64,000 bases of DNA from Neurospora tetrasperma FGSC 2508 (lineage: Eukaryota > Ascomycota > Sordariomycetes > Sordariales > Sordariaceae): the NCBI RefSeq assembly GCF_000213175.1, contig NW_009799102.1:1917627-1981626 (forward strand), written 5' to 3'. The notes beneath the pieces are model-generated. The model worked only from the letters and a program-made list of their open reading frames with translations. It was not told the DNA's origin and made no database searches. Position numbers and translations under genes: made by a program. This document shows, one piece after another, positions 9,993 to 22,202 of this stretch (position 1 is the first letter of the stretch; each line of letters opens with the position of its first letter).

Positions 9993-12900
9993 GGACGGTG
10001 CTACAACCCCGGAACCAAATAACACCTGTTTTTCGGGTAGCTCAACCGTACTTGAGGGCACATACAACTGACTCAAGGACAGAAGTACAACGCATAGCAT
10101 ATAAAATGAGTGGTTTCCTTGAGCTGTCATCATCATGCGAAGAGTACGAGGGCGCATCCACCTTCCGCCAAACTGTTGACTGGAAGGCAGAGGACGGCCA
10201 TCGGTCTTTTTTTTTTTTCTCTTTGTTTCTTCTTCCTCTTTTTGGCAAGACAAAATCATTTCATGTTCCTTCAGGAGCATCAAAAAGCCGCTTGGCACTG
10301 GATGTTATGGACAGTTCTGTAGGAACTTAAACGAGTGTGACTCCCTTTCGGCGTTGAACAACGGGAGCGGCCAACGAGATTGTGTGAATCTCGCACATGG
10401 CCAGAATGGTTGGGTGAGAAGCAAGGAAACTACACCTGCTTACCAATTGGGAATATAAAAGACAATGGCGCCTCAGCGTCGTCAGGGGTCTGCATGCTGT
10501 TTGTGTTGTACATAGTCGTCTAAGCGGGAAGGACAGAAGCTCAGGTGGTCTTCCCTCGGAGATTGTCTTGGAGCTCACACAAAAGAGAACTGAAGTGTGC
10601 CGTGAACCTTGATCCCTTTGGGCGTGGTGTGGGATGTTGCAACGGGTCTCGCTGTTACGATATCCAGTCTGTCGGTGGAACAAGCAACGAGCACCTCCGA
10701 ACGGGGTACAGCCTCCGGGCGTGATGTCTGCTTGGTGTACAACGAGGAGCTTCTATGAGATTCGTCAGATGAAAGGAAACTAAGGCAGGAACTCGGATGT
10801 TCGGTATCGTTTGTGGATGGATGTGGCCTCAATTTTTTGTTGAATCGAGGCTATATCCCAGCAGGAGGTTGCTGGCTGTTCTGAGCCGCCGGGAAAATAA
10901 TGCGGAGTTGGGTCTGATTGTGCAGGCCGGCTAGGCACGTAATAATGTATAGGAAACAAATTCGAGGGACTTGGGACAGGACGTTTGCGCGGGCTGATCC
11001 AAATTATTAGTAGACATGAGTCAGAACAAAAGCCGTTGATGTCGCTGGGGGGTTGTTGTGTTGGCGAAGAGCTTGCGCCTTCAGGCAGGCACCTAGTTGT
11101 CTTTGATCAGAAAGCGGACCGAGAGGGGCAATGGTTCGCAACCCCCACATTAAGCATACATCCCGTCCTACCTAGCTTGCCAGCGGGACCAACGACGCCA
11201 TAGGTCATTCCTGCCATAGAGCCATGGCGGGGACCTTCCCAACTGGTGACTTGCAAATACAACTGAATCTTGTTCCGAAAGATGCTGTATACTTGACTTG
11301 GTAAAGACAACGATATGCAACGGAGTCATGGACAGTGATACTGTACCATAGACATCTGCAACCACTTCGTGTAGGTAGGCATAGACAGTCACGCTGTAGA
11401 AGTAGTAATGCCGTAGTACCCCTAGAGGTAGTGTCCTTCCGGAATACGACCACACGACCAATCTCCATCATCGGTACCCACGAGCAGCGATATACCCCTA
11501 ATAGATAGGGCATGGCTTCGGGTCCTTGTGATTTCCAGGAACTTGACAGACCATTTTGAAGTTCCCGGGTTAGGTCAGTTGAGGGTGCTCGTAGCTGCCT
11601 CGCTGCCACTGATTTGCAGCTGCTACAAGTCGGGCAGCCTCTGTCCTACGAGTCCGATGCCACGACTTCTACCCCACGTTTTCCCCAAGTTAGGGCCTCG
11701 AGGTTGTTAGTGACGCGCTCTGATCTGCCCATATCGACCTTATACCAAGTACCAACGAAGGAGAACCAATGAATGGCCTGGTTTGCCGCCCGGAATGGGC
11801 GATTGAGGATGGATTAAAGCTTCCGCCATGCCTGCGTCGATGTCGATCCGGACGTGGCATGGGCCCGAGCTCAAACCGTGACGAATATGGCCATTCACAA
11901 GCTGTTGATTTGGGTTCTAGCTGAGTCTAAATGCTAAATTCTCCCCCAGAGAGGCACGTACCTACTTACCTCTCAATTCCTGTTGCGTTTGTTGTGTTCA
12001 GTTGTTCCTCCTCATCTCTTTGCACTTGTATCATGCAATACTCACCCTGGCTCTGTGTACCTGTAGGGAAATGGGTTCATACATGTCTAAATGTCCCTCA
12101 GATGAAGCGGCGAGTTTCTACCACATTGCATTGACTGGATTGCATTTCTACCTTAAACCTACACTACTGAGCACACTTCAGGTCAGGTCGCACACCATCA
12201 CTCAAACTTGTATATGCATCTCGGATTCAGAGCATTGGATATCTCTGCTCCTCGGATGGACCACCATCTTGCACATGGCTTCCGTGCCATCGTGAAAAGT
12301 ATTGTGCCGCGCTAGCTTTCTATCCTTGAACCCGAGCTACCAACCCACCCATCTCGCAAAGCCCAGATGCGGAGGGGTGCTCTTGTCGTGTTCCATACCG
12401 TGATTGTTTTCATTACTATGATGTCTTTACAGCTTTTGTCTCGTTCCTATGTGTATTTCCCGTCTCATGTACCTCTAGCTACTCCACACTACGGGAACTT
12501 GGCTCCTCCTCAGGTCGTTTCCACTTGCTCGCACTGCAGTCACACTGCACATCACTTCAGGTTCAGGCTCTGAGTAAGAGCGAGTTAACATAGACGCCCC
12601 GGCTTTCGTTTACTCACACTTCGTGACCCAAGAGCATTCATCCAAGTTGGCTTCCACCTCATCCTTTCATAGCGAGGTATTTCTAGTTGGTAGCAGCATG
12701 GGAATTCACAACATTTCATCGCGCATTGCACAAGGATGGAAGGAACTCGGGCGTTAAGGTGCTACATGTGCCAGGTGGATGGCCTAAAACGAGAACAGGT
12801 CGCGTGTGTGTTCCGCCTCCATTCCCCCCCTCCCCTCCTCCTACTAGGCGCCTTCCTTACTGTAGCGAGCGGTCAGAACCGGACTCTCACTGCAGGCCGC

Positions 12901-13806
12901 TAAAACGGTATCCGGTTCAGGTTGCCGGCCGCCAAAAGTGCCATTGAGTTAAAGAACCTCCAAAAAAAAGTCTGCTTCCAAGCGAACCCCCCTCCCCCTC
13001 CTCGTCTGGCCGCCTTGAGCGAAGCACCACCCACCTTCGTTTCTCCGACGTCGCCCCTCAAGGTTCCACGTCTTGGTAGATCCTTGACAGATCCTCAACC
13101 TCGCATCTGGTTCTGCTGGTCTCCAGTGCATCGAGAAATCCAAGTTCCGTTCCATCGGTTTTCGACCACCAAGCGTCCACTGCGCTGTCGCGTGGTGTTT
13201 GGACAAAGTCTACCTCAATACCACTGTACACTTCGCTACACTAAAAAGTCGACGGTTCCTCCCTCCGTTTCCGTCACGACCGCCACCACTTGTCAGACCA
13301 TCCCGCCTGCCGCCGCCTGTCGAGATACACCGTCGTATTTTTATTTTTATTTTTTTTTCTTTCTTTTTTTGTTGTCCTCATCTTCTCTTGCGAAAGACGC
13401 ACCATCTCCGAGTGCTCTCCGATTGCCCATCTCGGGTCTGCCTTCCACTTCTCCAAGTGTGTCCTGCACTCGACGCACTCTTTTCCGCACGACCAGCTTT
13501 TTAGACCCCCCATCGATTCGCACCTTCTCGGCGCATCCCGGTGGCCCTTCGTCATTCCAGTAATCCTCCGAGCTTCTACCCGTCCTATCTTTCCGATCAT
13601 GCCGCTCACCGCGCGCTAAAAGCTCCGGGACACTACTCTCTTCAACGACGATCCGGATATTTCAACGTACCGAGCGCCGTTTCTTTGTCGACATTCCGAA
13701 AAAAAACCCTTCACGCGCGCCTCGTAGTACACGTCCCCATTCAACCTACCCACAAAGATTTGGCAAGGAATTGGTCGCTCTACCGACCTGTTGGGAGCTC
13801 TGCAAG
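9993..13806. other. 3.8 kb without a firm gene
   Basis: Lies between the 5' ends of ate1 (-) and the Nudix gene (+), so both promoters are here. From about 12,800 on the top strand becomes C/T-rich with poly-T runs (13340-13380), as expected of a long Nudix leader. A 213-codon frame at 12922-13563 is Pro/Ser-rich with an artefactual poly-Phe run and looks non-coding. No tRNA or repeat element is recognised. Confidence 0.5.
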
Positions 13807-14445
13807 ATGGCGGCTAGCAATACTAGTAGTGGTAATCGGTCAATGGAATCCCGGACTGGGCGTACCAAGCAACGTGAGTTCTAGATGCCCACTCTAGTCT
13901 TGACAAATACACGAGCATCCACTCCTTGCCAAATGCGGTCTTGGCATCCAGATGGCAGGAGGCAGGAGCTGTGCTTCCGCCGCTTGTGGTCGGTCCAACT
14001 GACCCTCCCCTTTGTAGGATACAATACGAAAGGCGAACGACTGGTTGCCGGCGTTGTCCCTTTGAGTGCGGACAAGTACTACGTCATGTTGATCCAGTCC
14101 ACACGTCGAAAAGGTTGGGTGTTGCCCAAGGGCGGATGGGAACTTGACGAGGAATGTCACGAGGCTGCTGCCCGTGAAGCCTGGGAGGAGGCCGGTATCG
14201 TGGTTCAGATCAACTATGACTTGGGTGATATTCAGGATACCCGCCCTCCCAAGAAAAATCCTCTCAAGGAGAAGGAGCGCTCGCTCTACCGATTCTTCGA
14301 GGCCACCGTCACCAGCGAGGAGCCTGAGTGGCCCGAGAAGGACAAACGTGAGCGCAAGTGGTACACATACGCTGAAGCCACCGAGTTGTTGAAAGAACGG
14401 CCGGAACTTCAAGCAGCTCTAGATTTGTCGACGATCAAGAGGTAG
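13807..14445 (+). CDS. Nudix hydrolase, diphosphoinositol-polyphosphate phosphohydrolase type
   Basis: Family enzymes (yeast Ddp1, fission yeast Aps1) cleave diphosphoinositol polyphosphates and diadenosine polyphosphates. Exons 13807-13873 and 14018-14445 join in phase 1 (GTGAGT donor, CTGAC branch, TAG) to give 164 residues. The Nudix box spans GWELDEECHEAAAREAWEEAG (GX5EX7REUXEEXGU), roughly residues 62-83. It is preceded by KGWVLPKG, the signature of the inositol-pyrophosphate subgroup. The first ~22 residues are Ser/Asn/Arg-rich and disordered. The C-terminus (KRERKWYTYAEATELL..) matches the closing helix of the fold. It stands alone, with a very long pyrimidine-rich upstream region. Confidence 0.9.
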
Positions 14446-15840
14446 CCTTGGTACCGCCATACTTGGGGGCGATAGTGTCGCTCTCCGCTGTCTCGGGAGC
14501 AGTGTGTGCATGGAGACAGTTCCGCGAAGGGGTACTGAGGCTTATTGCTGACGTTCCGACTTGCTGCGTCTTGATCTTCCTACCATATGGGACTCTAAAG
14601 AGCAAAGCAACACAATATCTCTGGTAGTAGCGAGAGTCCAAAATCCATCCCAATATGGCGACCATTTGGATACAGCTTGGAGTGCGTTTTAAGTCCCCAG
14701 TTCTCAGCCAGCGCAATCTTGTGTCTTGTTCTTCCCCATGGTCTATCTCTGCTTACCTCCCCGAGACGGTGCGCGCAGGTTAGCCTGGTTGGAACTGTAG
14801 CTGCTTCGGCAGTCGTTCCTGCCTAAGGTCGCAGAAGATCGATGCTTTCATCAGCTTCGCGCGAATTCTGAGATACATCGTTCGAAGCAACGGATAATAT
14901 GGTTTTGACCGAAACTGGCCTGTTTGGGACGCAACCAATGTTTCTTTGTCTTGAGATTCAAAATCTCTCCCCTTTTCCTTCGTATTTTATCTGCATTCAT
15001 GTTTGGGCGTTTACGGGAGGCCTATAGAGTCGCATTTGGTTCTCTTATGTAAGAATGAGCAAGAGAGAAGGGAAACATTGGGTGGCTCTACTCAGGTTCG
15101 GTAGACTATAGCGGCGTAGGTGGGTGGTGATCTGATGACTTTATCCTATAGGTACACACGCAAGGAAACAGCAGAACATCAAGACAGGATAGTGCAAGAC
15201 TTGCGAACATCACGTCAACGGATATAATATCCTAACCCCATTATATCCGCTCCGCCCTCGCTATACAGACTTCACAAGAGATGATGGAACACGAAGAGCT
15301 AACGCTTACGCTCCCGTACAATAACTCATCTTCTCTTATCAACAGTCATCCGAAGACCCGGTAGGCTAACTGTCATAATGATCGCATACAGTGCCCTTGT
15401 TCCTTCTCTAGTTTCGCCGACCCCGAAAAAGTATTCAAGGCTTGGTAGGCATGATCAGACCAGTATCACATTCTAGAACACAGGTTCACAAAGAATGAAT
15501 CTCATCATTCATCCCTTGGACCAAAGATCATCGAGGTATATGATTCCGAGTTATTTGTCACACAGGCACACGGCTGATCATACACGCGACATCCATCCGA
15601 CTACGTGAGGTCCCATTACATTACTGACCTAGTTCAAGAACTTCAGAAATCCCGCGAGGGCAGGTATGGGGACATTGGAGGTTTAGCATGGCTTCGGCTG
15701 GGGTTCGTGCCCGGTATTTGATATTAAGAAGTCCTCTACCATGACAATACTCATGACACAGAGCTACACGATATATACACAAAGTGCTGTTCTGCGACCT
15801 GCTTGACTGTCGCCTCAACCTTGGCATCCCAAGGGGCTTA
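14446..15840. other. 1.4 kb convergent intergenic region
   Basis: 3' flanks of the Nudix gene (+) and the COG-subunit gene (-). No open frame with protein-like composition is seen and no structured RNA is recognised. Confidence 0.5.
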
Positions 15841-17223
15841 TTACAGCCCATTCCTGAACTTATTCAACTGACTAATCAGCCCATACCCACTCAACCCTTT
15901 ACTGTCCGTCTGTATCTGTGACGATGTTGGCGATAACGCCTGCTCCGCCTCTCCTCCAACAACCCTCCTCAAAGCCGCCTCAGCATCCGTCCTCCCACCA
16001 ACCGCATCCCCCCCTTTCCTCGCAGCACCACCGCTCTCCAAATCCTTCACCAGAGCTGCATGCCTCTCCTCCACCATTCTCGCCAACCCCTCCACAAACT
16101 TCAACCTCCCCCGCTCCTCCGCCGTGCCCTTCCATACTTTCACTAGCTCCTTCAACTCACCTACCCGCTTCGCGGCTTCCTCGATCCCCTTGATGGCATC
16201 ATTATCGTCGTTGTTCTTATCCTGATTACTCTCTAAAAGGGAAGAAATCTCGTCCCGAAGCGCGCGCAACACCTTTTGCCCCTTTTCTTCGGTACTGGCC
16301 ACCGAGTCGGGGTCGCCGCCGAAGCCAGAGACAAAAGAGTCAGGAGGTGCGGGCGCGGATACGGATAGGAAAGAAGAGACGGCTGAAATTTCCGAGGGCG
16401 GGAAGACGAAGTCGATGGCGGAACCGAACGTTTGGATTACCGAGTCGAGTCGGGAGCGAACGAGCGTCAAGGTACGGAGCTGGGTTATGTGTGGGGGTTC
16501 TTGGGGTTCTTCCTCTTCGGCTGTTGCTGCCGACACTTCTGCAGGTGTTTCCGGCTGTGGTGGTTGTTGATGTTGTTGTTGTTGTTGTTGTTGTGATGAC
16601 GCTACGGCAACTGATAGACGTCGTTGATGAGCTCCCCCCTCTGTGCTACCACCGGGAGTGGTTGCCGGTGCAGGTGTGGGTGCGGGTGCTTCCGGGATGG
16701 AGATTCCGCTAGGCACGAACTTGGCTACGTCCTCTTGCAACCCCTCCGTGAGAGTCTCAGCCAAGCTAAGCGTCTCGCCGCGCAGGAGCTCTACCTCGTA
16801 GGCTAGCCTGCTGCCACTCCGGAGGATGTCATCGGTGAGTTGGGTGAGAGTGTTGGTGAGTCTGGTGGTGTGCGCGTTAAGCTGTGAGAGCACAGATTGG
16901 GCCTGGAGCGAGACTTCGGATAGTGGCACGGCTGCTGCGGCGGTTGTGGTGCCTTGGTTAACAGCAGATCGCGAAGCTAATAACGATGAAGAAGAAGAAG
17001 AAGAAGAAGACCCCGCAGAAGTCTGGAGAGGCGGCAGTTTGGCGTTGAGGTAGGCTGCGGCGTCGAAGGATGGACCGAGGAAGTCGTGGAGAAAAGGATC
17101 GGCGACGTGAGCGGACTTGGGCTGGGTGGGCGGTCTGGGTCCTTGGCGAAGGCCGCGTGAGGCATTGGAGGCAACGCTGTTGCCTCGTCGCCGGCCTGTT
17201 GTTGACTTGGAATCCCACGCCAT
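15841..17223 (-). CDS. Probable conserved oligomeric Golgi (COG) complex subunit, Cog7-like
   Basis: Single exon, 460 residues. COG tethers retrograde vesicles at the Golgi. After a basic start (SKSTTGRRRGNS) comes DPFLHDFLGPSFDAAAYLN, typical of the N-terminus of COG subunits. Next is a coiled-coil stretch, about residues 100-170 (VSLQAQSVLSQLNAHTTRLT.., then RLAYEVELLRGETLSL), and a second helix pair (LRTLTLVRSRLDSVIQTFG). The pattern VSLQAQ..L..L..E...L...L..D resembles the Cog7 N-terminus more than other subunits, but Cog5 cannot be excluded. It is shorter than animal Cog7 (about 770). Low-complexity insertions are present: poly-Ser (GAA repeat on the top strand, 16986-17010) and poly-Gln (TTG repeat, about 16567-16592). 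Confidence 0.6.
   Translation of the reverse strand: MAWDSKSTTGRRRGNSVASNASRGLRQGPRPPTQPKSAHVADPFLHDFLGPSFDAAAYLNAKLPPLQTSAGSSSSSSSSSLLASRSAVNQGTTTAAAAVPLSEVSLQAQSVLSQLNAHTTRLTNTLTQLTDDILRSGSRLAYEVELLRGETLSLAETLTEGLQEDVAKFVPSGISIPEAPAPTPAPATTPGGSTEGGAHQRRLSVAVASSQQQQQQQHQQPPQPETPAEVSAATAEEEEPQEPPHITQLRTLTLVRSRLDSVIQTFGSAIDFVFPPSEISAVSSFLSVSAPAPPDSFVSGFGGDPDSVASTEEKGQKVLRALRDEISSLLESNQDKNNDDNDAIKGIEEAAKRVGELKELVKVWKGTAEERGRLKFVEGLARMVEERHAALVKDLESGGAARKGGDAVGGRTDAEAALRRVVGGEAEQALSPTSSQIQTDSKGLSGYGLISQLNKFRNGL
16986..17010. repeat. (GAA)n microsatellite, poly-Ser in the COG-subunit gene
   Basis: Eight GAA units on the top strand, read as TCT Ser codons on the coding strand. A second coding microsatellite, (TTG)n at about 16567-16592, gives poly-Gln. 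Confidence 0.85.
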
Positions 17224-18386
17224 TGCGACTTGAGAAAGAGAGGGGTGAGGTTTGAAGTTATCGTCTAATCGGGGCAGGTTCAGGGGGGTAGGCCGTGGAT
17301 GCTGGAACTGAAGATGAGCTGAGATTATTGCAGGTCCGATCGGATAAATAAGGCGTGAGTTAAGATTGGGCTCTCTGAGCTACGTGCAACTCGGTGACAA
17401 GAGTTATCAATATGTTGATTTCAAAAGCCGGTGTTGATGCGCGACAGTGAGAGCTGTGATGAAATGTCCTGGCATGAGCGTTAATGGTGGGGCAAGTAAC
17501 CTACCATTGACCAAGCTGTCATTAGTAGACCCGACGGCCGGTGTCTTGGCTGTCAGCTGCTGTTACAGGATTACAGTCGATACGGGTATCTTACACCTGT
17601 TAGTACTGGATATCTTACAGAGAGGACCTACGCGAAATTCATCACCGATGAAGATACACTACAAGAGAACGACGGGCAAGAAACTCTTTACTTTAACGTG
17701 TCAGTGAGGACGAAGAATACATGAGATTTACACTCAAACAACTGGCACCCAGGTCTAATCCGCGTCTTTTCCAAAGACATGATGGAGATGAGCTTCTTCG
17801 CAACGAGAATGCCAAATCGTTGTTGGATGCTGAAAAACAACTGAATGAAGTGAAGAGAAGCCAGAATACCCTCTGAAAACAAGACAATTGCTCTTTATTA
17901 AGAGAACTGACGGTAGGTGTTGACTGGTGCTCACCACCTGTTATGGCAACTTGTGGATTGTAAAGTAAACAAACCCCTGAACGAAGCGTTTACTTAACGC
18001 ACCCCGGGGTGTTTCTGGCTGCCGGCCGTTACTTTGGGAGCTTCAGAAGCTGCCTCTTTTCAGCCTCAGTGCACCCCACCTGCATTTTGGGGGTACTGGG
18101 TACATGCAAGCAACTGTGCAGGCGTCAGGCTGAGCGGCCCCTCCAAAAATTCAGATCCAAACATCATTGCATTTTCCCTGACGGCGGAACTTGTCAACCT
18201 CCTCCAGCTCGATTTCCAAAAGGCGATATACCGATTCAGTCATTCGCTGTGTTGCGACCTTCCATCGCCATTTAACCAATCGCAAATATACATTTCAAAG
18301 CACTACGTGCAAGGGACCTGCGTCGCATAGAAGGGGCAGAGTAAACAAAAGCAAGAAACCCAGAATTTACGAATCTCGAAATAAGC
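17224..18386. promoter_or_regulatory. Divergent promoter region COG subunit / rrp42
   Basis: 1.16 kb between divergent start codons. It must contain both promoters; no TATA box or conserved element could be assigned by eye. Confidence 0.4.
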
Positions 18387-19638
18387 ATGGCGTCCTCACA
18401 GCACGTCCTGCTTTCGCCGGCGGAACTCGCCTACCTCCACGCGTCACTCAGCCTCACGCCTCCTATCCGCCCGGACGGCCGTTCTCCTACACAGTTCCGC
18501 CCCCTCGTCGCTGAGACAGGCATTCTCCCTGGCACCAATGGCAGCGCACGTATCTGCTTCGCCGACGGTACAGAGGCCATTGTTGGCGTTAAGGCGGAAG
18601 TCGAGAGGACGAGGACAAGACACGATTTCCCCTCGCTAGATGAAAGTGCTGAGGACGATGATGACTTGGACGACAACCAGAACGACGTGGTGAAGGGTGA
18701 CAACGACTGGGTAGAGATGACGGTGGAAATTCCCGGGTACAGAGACGACGACGCGGGGACTGTTTTCCTCTCCGCCATGCTTAGCGAAGCGCTGTTGGCG
18801 GATGGCGAGTTTACGAAGAGGCTGTGGATCAACCAAAGGTTTCACTGGAAGCTCTACCTTGACGTATGTCTTCATGTTCTCTGTCTGCGTTCCGCAACCA
18901 ACAGCCACTAACATCAAGTTCTGACGACAGATTCTTCTGATCTCCCCGCCGCTTTCATATCCCCTCCCCCTCCTTTCCCTAACCACACATCTCGCCCTCC
19001 TCGCGGCCCGTCTCCCACGCCTAAAGTCCGAAGGCGACGAAGATCCCCTCTTCGACGACGACTGGGCTGCCGCTCCCTACCTCTACCCCAGACCTTCAGA
19101 GAAGGGTTCCAAAGCGACGGCCCCAGCCCCCGCTGCCAGGCCACCCGTCACCCTCCTCGTCATGGCCGTTGGTAACAACATCATCTTCGACCCTTCCAAG
19201 GAGGAGCTAGCCGTCGCCGACGTTGCGCTGGCCGTTTCCGTTGGCGAATCTTCCTCCTCCACCACCACCACCACCACTTCTACGACCAGCAGCAAACCCA
19301 CAGCAATGGACATCGACACTGAAGAGACAAAAGGACACAACCTCCGCCTTCTATCGGTGCGAACAATCGATCCCCCTTCGCGATTGACCCCTCCTGGTAT
19401 TCCCAACGCAAGCAATAGCGCTTATGGAGCGAATGCGGGCGCGAAGGATACCGAGAAGAAGAAGCAGCAGCAGGAACAGGCGAGGACAGCCGAGTCTGAG
19501 GCCGTCGAGGGTGTGTGGAAGGCACCGAGAGGCGGCGCCAAGACGTTGGTAATGGCTACGATGGTGCAGAAGGTGTTGGAGAAGGGAGGCGTGGCCGATG
19601 AGGTGTTGGATGCGCTGGATGGGGTTGATTTGAACTGA
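18387..19638 (+). CDS. rrp42: Exosome complex ring subunit Rrp42 (RNase PH-like)
   Basis: Rrp42 is one of six RNase PH-type subunits of the RNA exosome core ring, catalytically inactive in eukaryotes, used in nuclear and cytoplasmic 3'-5' RNA processing. Exons 18387-18863 and 18931-19638 join in phase 0 (GTATGT donor, CTAAC branch, ACAG), giving 394 residues. The start MASSQHVLLSPAELAYL leads to RPDGRSPTQFRPL and GSARICFADGTEAIVGVKAEV, the first RNase PH subdomain. The second carries TLLVMAVGNNIIFDPSKEEL and VADVALAVSV. Two linkers are insertions relative to the core fold: an acidic one near residues 83-110 (DESAEDDDDLDDNQND) and a Ser/Thr- and Lys/Gln-rich one near 290-360. Confidence 0.88.
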
Positions 19639-20222
19639 AGGTTGAAACTAAGCTAGTGGCACTACTATCTGGTTGCCGAGGAACGCCAGGGTATATCGGC
19701 CAGGGTCGCAAAGCACGCTTCGCTACTTCTTGTCCGGTTACCGTTCAGGCACATGGGTCTGTGGTGTTCGGAATATCGGAAGAGGCTCAGAGCTTGGGCG
19801 TGTACATGAAAGAGGCATATCCACTCGTGTATCGTATAAATTGCGGGAGCCTTGGCCAGTCACACTCAAGAGCTGTGGTACGTGGCGTGCTCGGGGAGCA
19901 AGATAGATGGAGGCTTGATGATAACTCAAAACAAGATACCCCTATTCCAAAATCTAACGCTAAACATGCTTTTCTGTGCCCGCTGCCCGTTAAGTCATTA
20001 ATAACACTTAATCGTACACATAGTCATCACAAGCATCTCCTCTTCCGTAGACTATACCTCTTTCCATTCCACCTTCTTCCGGAGACAGCCGCGAGGCAGC
20101 GTAATCGGAATCACAGCGCTAATACCACGCTATGATTGCCCACGCCCCATTCCCTCATTTCCATGTCAAGCCGCAAGTTCCTTACACCACCTTCACTTCC
20201 GCCTCAAGTTACCAACGGCCCA
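19639..20222. other. Convergent intergenic region
   Basis: 3' flanks of rrp42 (+) and the mitochondrial membrane protein gene (-). No further gene is seen. Confidence 0.5.
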
Positions 20223-21070
20223 TTACTGCTTCTCCTGCTGCTGCGGCTCTGCCTTAGCGGCAGACGCAGTAGCCTCCGGTTCCAACACCCCTCTCGACAC
20301 GCTAGCAATCCGCTCCGGTTCCTTCAGCTTGATGAAACCCGCAATGCCCTGCTCCTCGGGCAGGCCGTGCGCCTTCCTATACATGGTCCGCTTGGCTACA
20401 TCGTCAATGGCCCGCTGTCTCCTGGCCGAGATCTCGGCGGACTTGTGCGCCTCGTGCAGCCGGATGACGTGGCCCAGGTGACTGAAGGAGTCGATAGGGT
20501 GGCTGAAAAAGTCACCGCGGGCAGGGAGCATGTCGGCGAAGGGAGAGGTGCGCTTGAAGTTCTCGGTTGCGGTGTAGATGGCTATGGCGAAGAGGGACCC
20601 CTTTTTGTTTTCCAATGTAAGTTTTGATTCTGAGAGCTTGGAGAGCTGGGCCATCGTGAAAGGGAAAGAAAAAGCAGGGTTTGAGCTAGATGGGATGAAT
20701 ATGTACATACCAGGGTCAAACACATGTGAAACCACTTGTTATTCCAGAACCACCATCCGAAGGTTCCCTCGCCGGGCATCAGGCCCGGGTATTCCTTTTG
20801 CGCCTGAGCCTGCTTCTCCTGGAAGCTGAGGTCGCCGCCATAGTGCCGCGGGACGTTTTTCTTGTTGGGGAGTCGGGAGCCGTGTGAAGGAGGGTTGAAG
20901 CGCTCGGGTTTTGCGAGGACGCGCTGGCCGGATGGCGTTGAGTTGGCTTCCGCTGTTGACTTTGTGGATGCGAGACGGCGCTGGATAAGCTTTTGGGTGG
21001 GCCGTTGCCAGATGCGCCCGTACTGTGGGAGGAGAAAGCGGGGGATCATGGTGGAGGTTGCTGATGACAT
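20223..21070 (-). CDS. Unnamed mitochondrial inner-membrane protein, single-pass (245 aa)
   Basis: Exons 21070-20711 and 20600-20223 join in phase 0 (GTATGT donor; acceptor AAAAAG). Earlier in-frame acceptors exist, but this one rebuilds one unbroken helix (KWFHMCLTLGSLFAIAIYTA, about residues 113-132). Residues 1-35 are Arg/Ser/Ala-rich without acids (LLPQYGRIWQRPTQKLIQRR), a good matrix-targeting presequence. A mature segment follows with motifs that look conserved (KPERFNPPSHGSRLP, YPGLMPGEGTFGWWFW), then the helix, then a soluble C-terminal half with charged helices (RLHEAHKSAEISARRQRAID). This is the layout of an inner-membrane assembly factor or accessory subunit. I do not know a family name. 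It is divergent from cytochrome c. Confidence 0.72.
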
Positions 21071-22202
21071 GGTCTGTATTATTGTTCTTCCCCTTCTGGT
21101 CCCTATGTGCGCCCAGCTGCGTGGCTACAACAGCAGTACAGCTACTCCAGTCAAGATTTTGGGTTTGGAATTTTGCTAGTGGTGTACTGATGCGCGTGTG
21201 TTTTGGACGACAGGCCGTGCCGCATCAGGTCGCTGCTGTATGGATGTGGGGTCGGGATGCCGAATCGCAAAGGTGGGATTCCCCGGCAGCGACGTGGATG
21301 GCCGGGTGTTGTGGATCGGGCAGTCGGGGTCGGAAGGGTGCCCAGAAGTCGGACGTGGTTCTTCTTGCGGCCTCAATCGGTCAATCGGATGACCACGGGC
21401 AACATGACACAAGAAATTGCCGCTAGCATGCCGCATCAAAAAAAAAAATTGATGATGAGATTGGGTGGATGGCCTTCGCGATGACATTCCTCTACCTGAT
21501 GGGGCTAGTGCGGGCCGTCGGTTGTATTGTAGTGTACGTAGAGGTATTGTGGTTTGGATCGTAATCGCAGTTCTTTCAGGCACAATTCGTCTGTCCGCAA
21601 ATCATTGTGGCTCCTGTGGGGCCATTTCCGACTTTGCCCGTCCCCGACCCGGCAGCCATGGCCGTTGAAGAGCGCCTCTGACTAACATTGGACACGTCAT
21701 TGGCCAATGTGCTGTAGGAGACCCGCCTTCTCTAGCCTCAGGCTGTGGCTCCGGTCCACGTCTTGGCCAAGGTCATCGTCAACGAAGGTGCTCGAGATTG
21801 CGAATGCCACATGGGATTGGCTGAAGGGCGTTGCCAGCGAGTGGTTGCCAGCTGTGAGCGCATTGAGGACTAAAAAAAAGTTGGATCAAGATCCTCAGCG
21901 TGTTTGCGGTGTTCAGCCAGCCAACTTTCTGGAGACAGCGAGCGCGGACACCGGGGGGAGGCTGGCTTGCATGGATTGCACGCTGCAAAACGGTACCCAG
22001 GTATTGACTGGCGCCGTGTGGCCGGGATCCCGTCACTTTCCACTCTTGGTTTGCAACTTTTTTGTTCCTACTATTTCTTACGCCTCACCGGAGCCTTTTC
22101 TTCCTCTTCCTTTCCCCTTTCCTGTTCTCAGTCATCTCAACTTCCAGTATTCCCTATACACCTTTGCGGTTTTAACGCTTCCTCATAAACCAATCAGTCA
22201 AA
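21071..22202. promoter_or_regulatory. Shared upstream region of cyc-1 and a mitochondrial membrane protein
   Basis: 1.13 kb between divergent starts. A pyrimidine-rich stretch just before cyc-1 (22085-22140, TTCCTCTTCCTTTCC) looks like its leader. No confident regulatory site was assigned. Open frames here have no protein-like features. Confidence 0.45.

Noticed and set aside
12922-13563. 213-codon plus-strand frame before the Nudix gene
   Set aside because: Pro/Ser/Thr-rich with a poly-Phe run from poly-T; looks like pyrimidine-rich leader, with no domain.
13894-14412. 172-codon minus-strand frame
   Set aside because: Exact antisense of the Nudix second exon.
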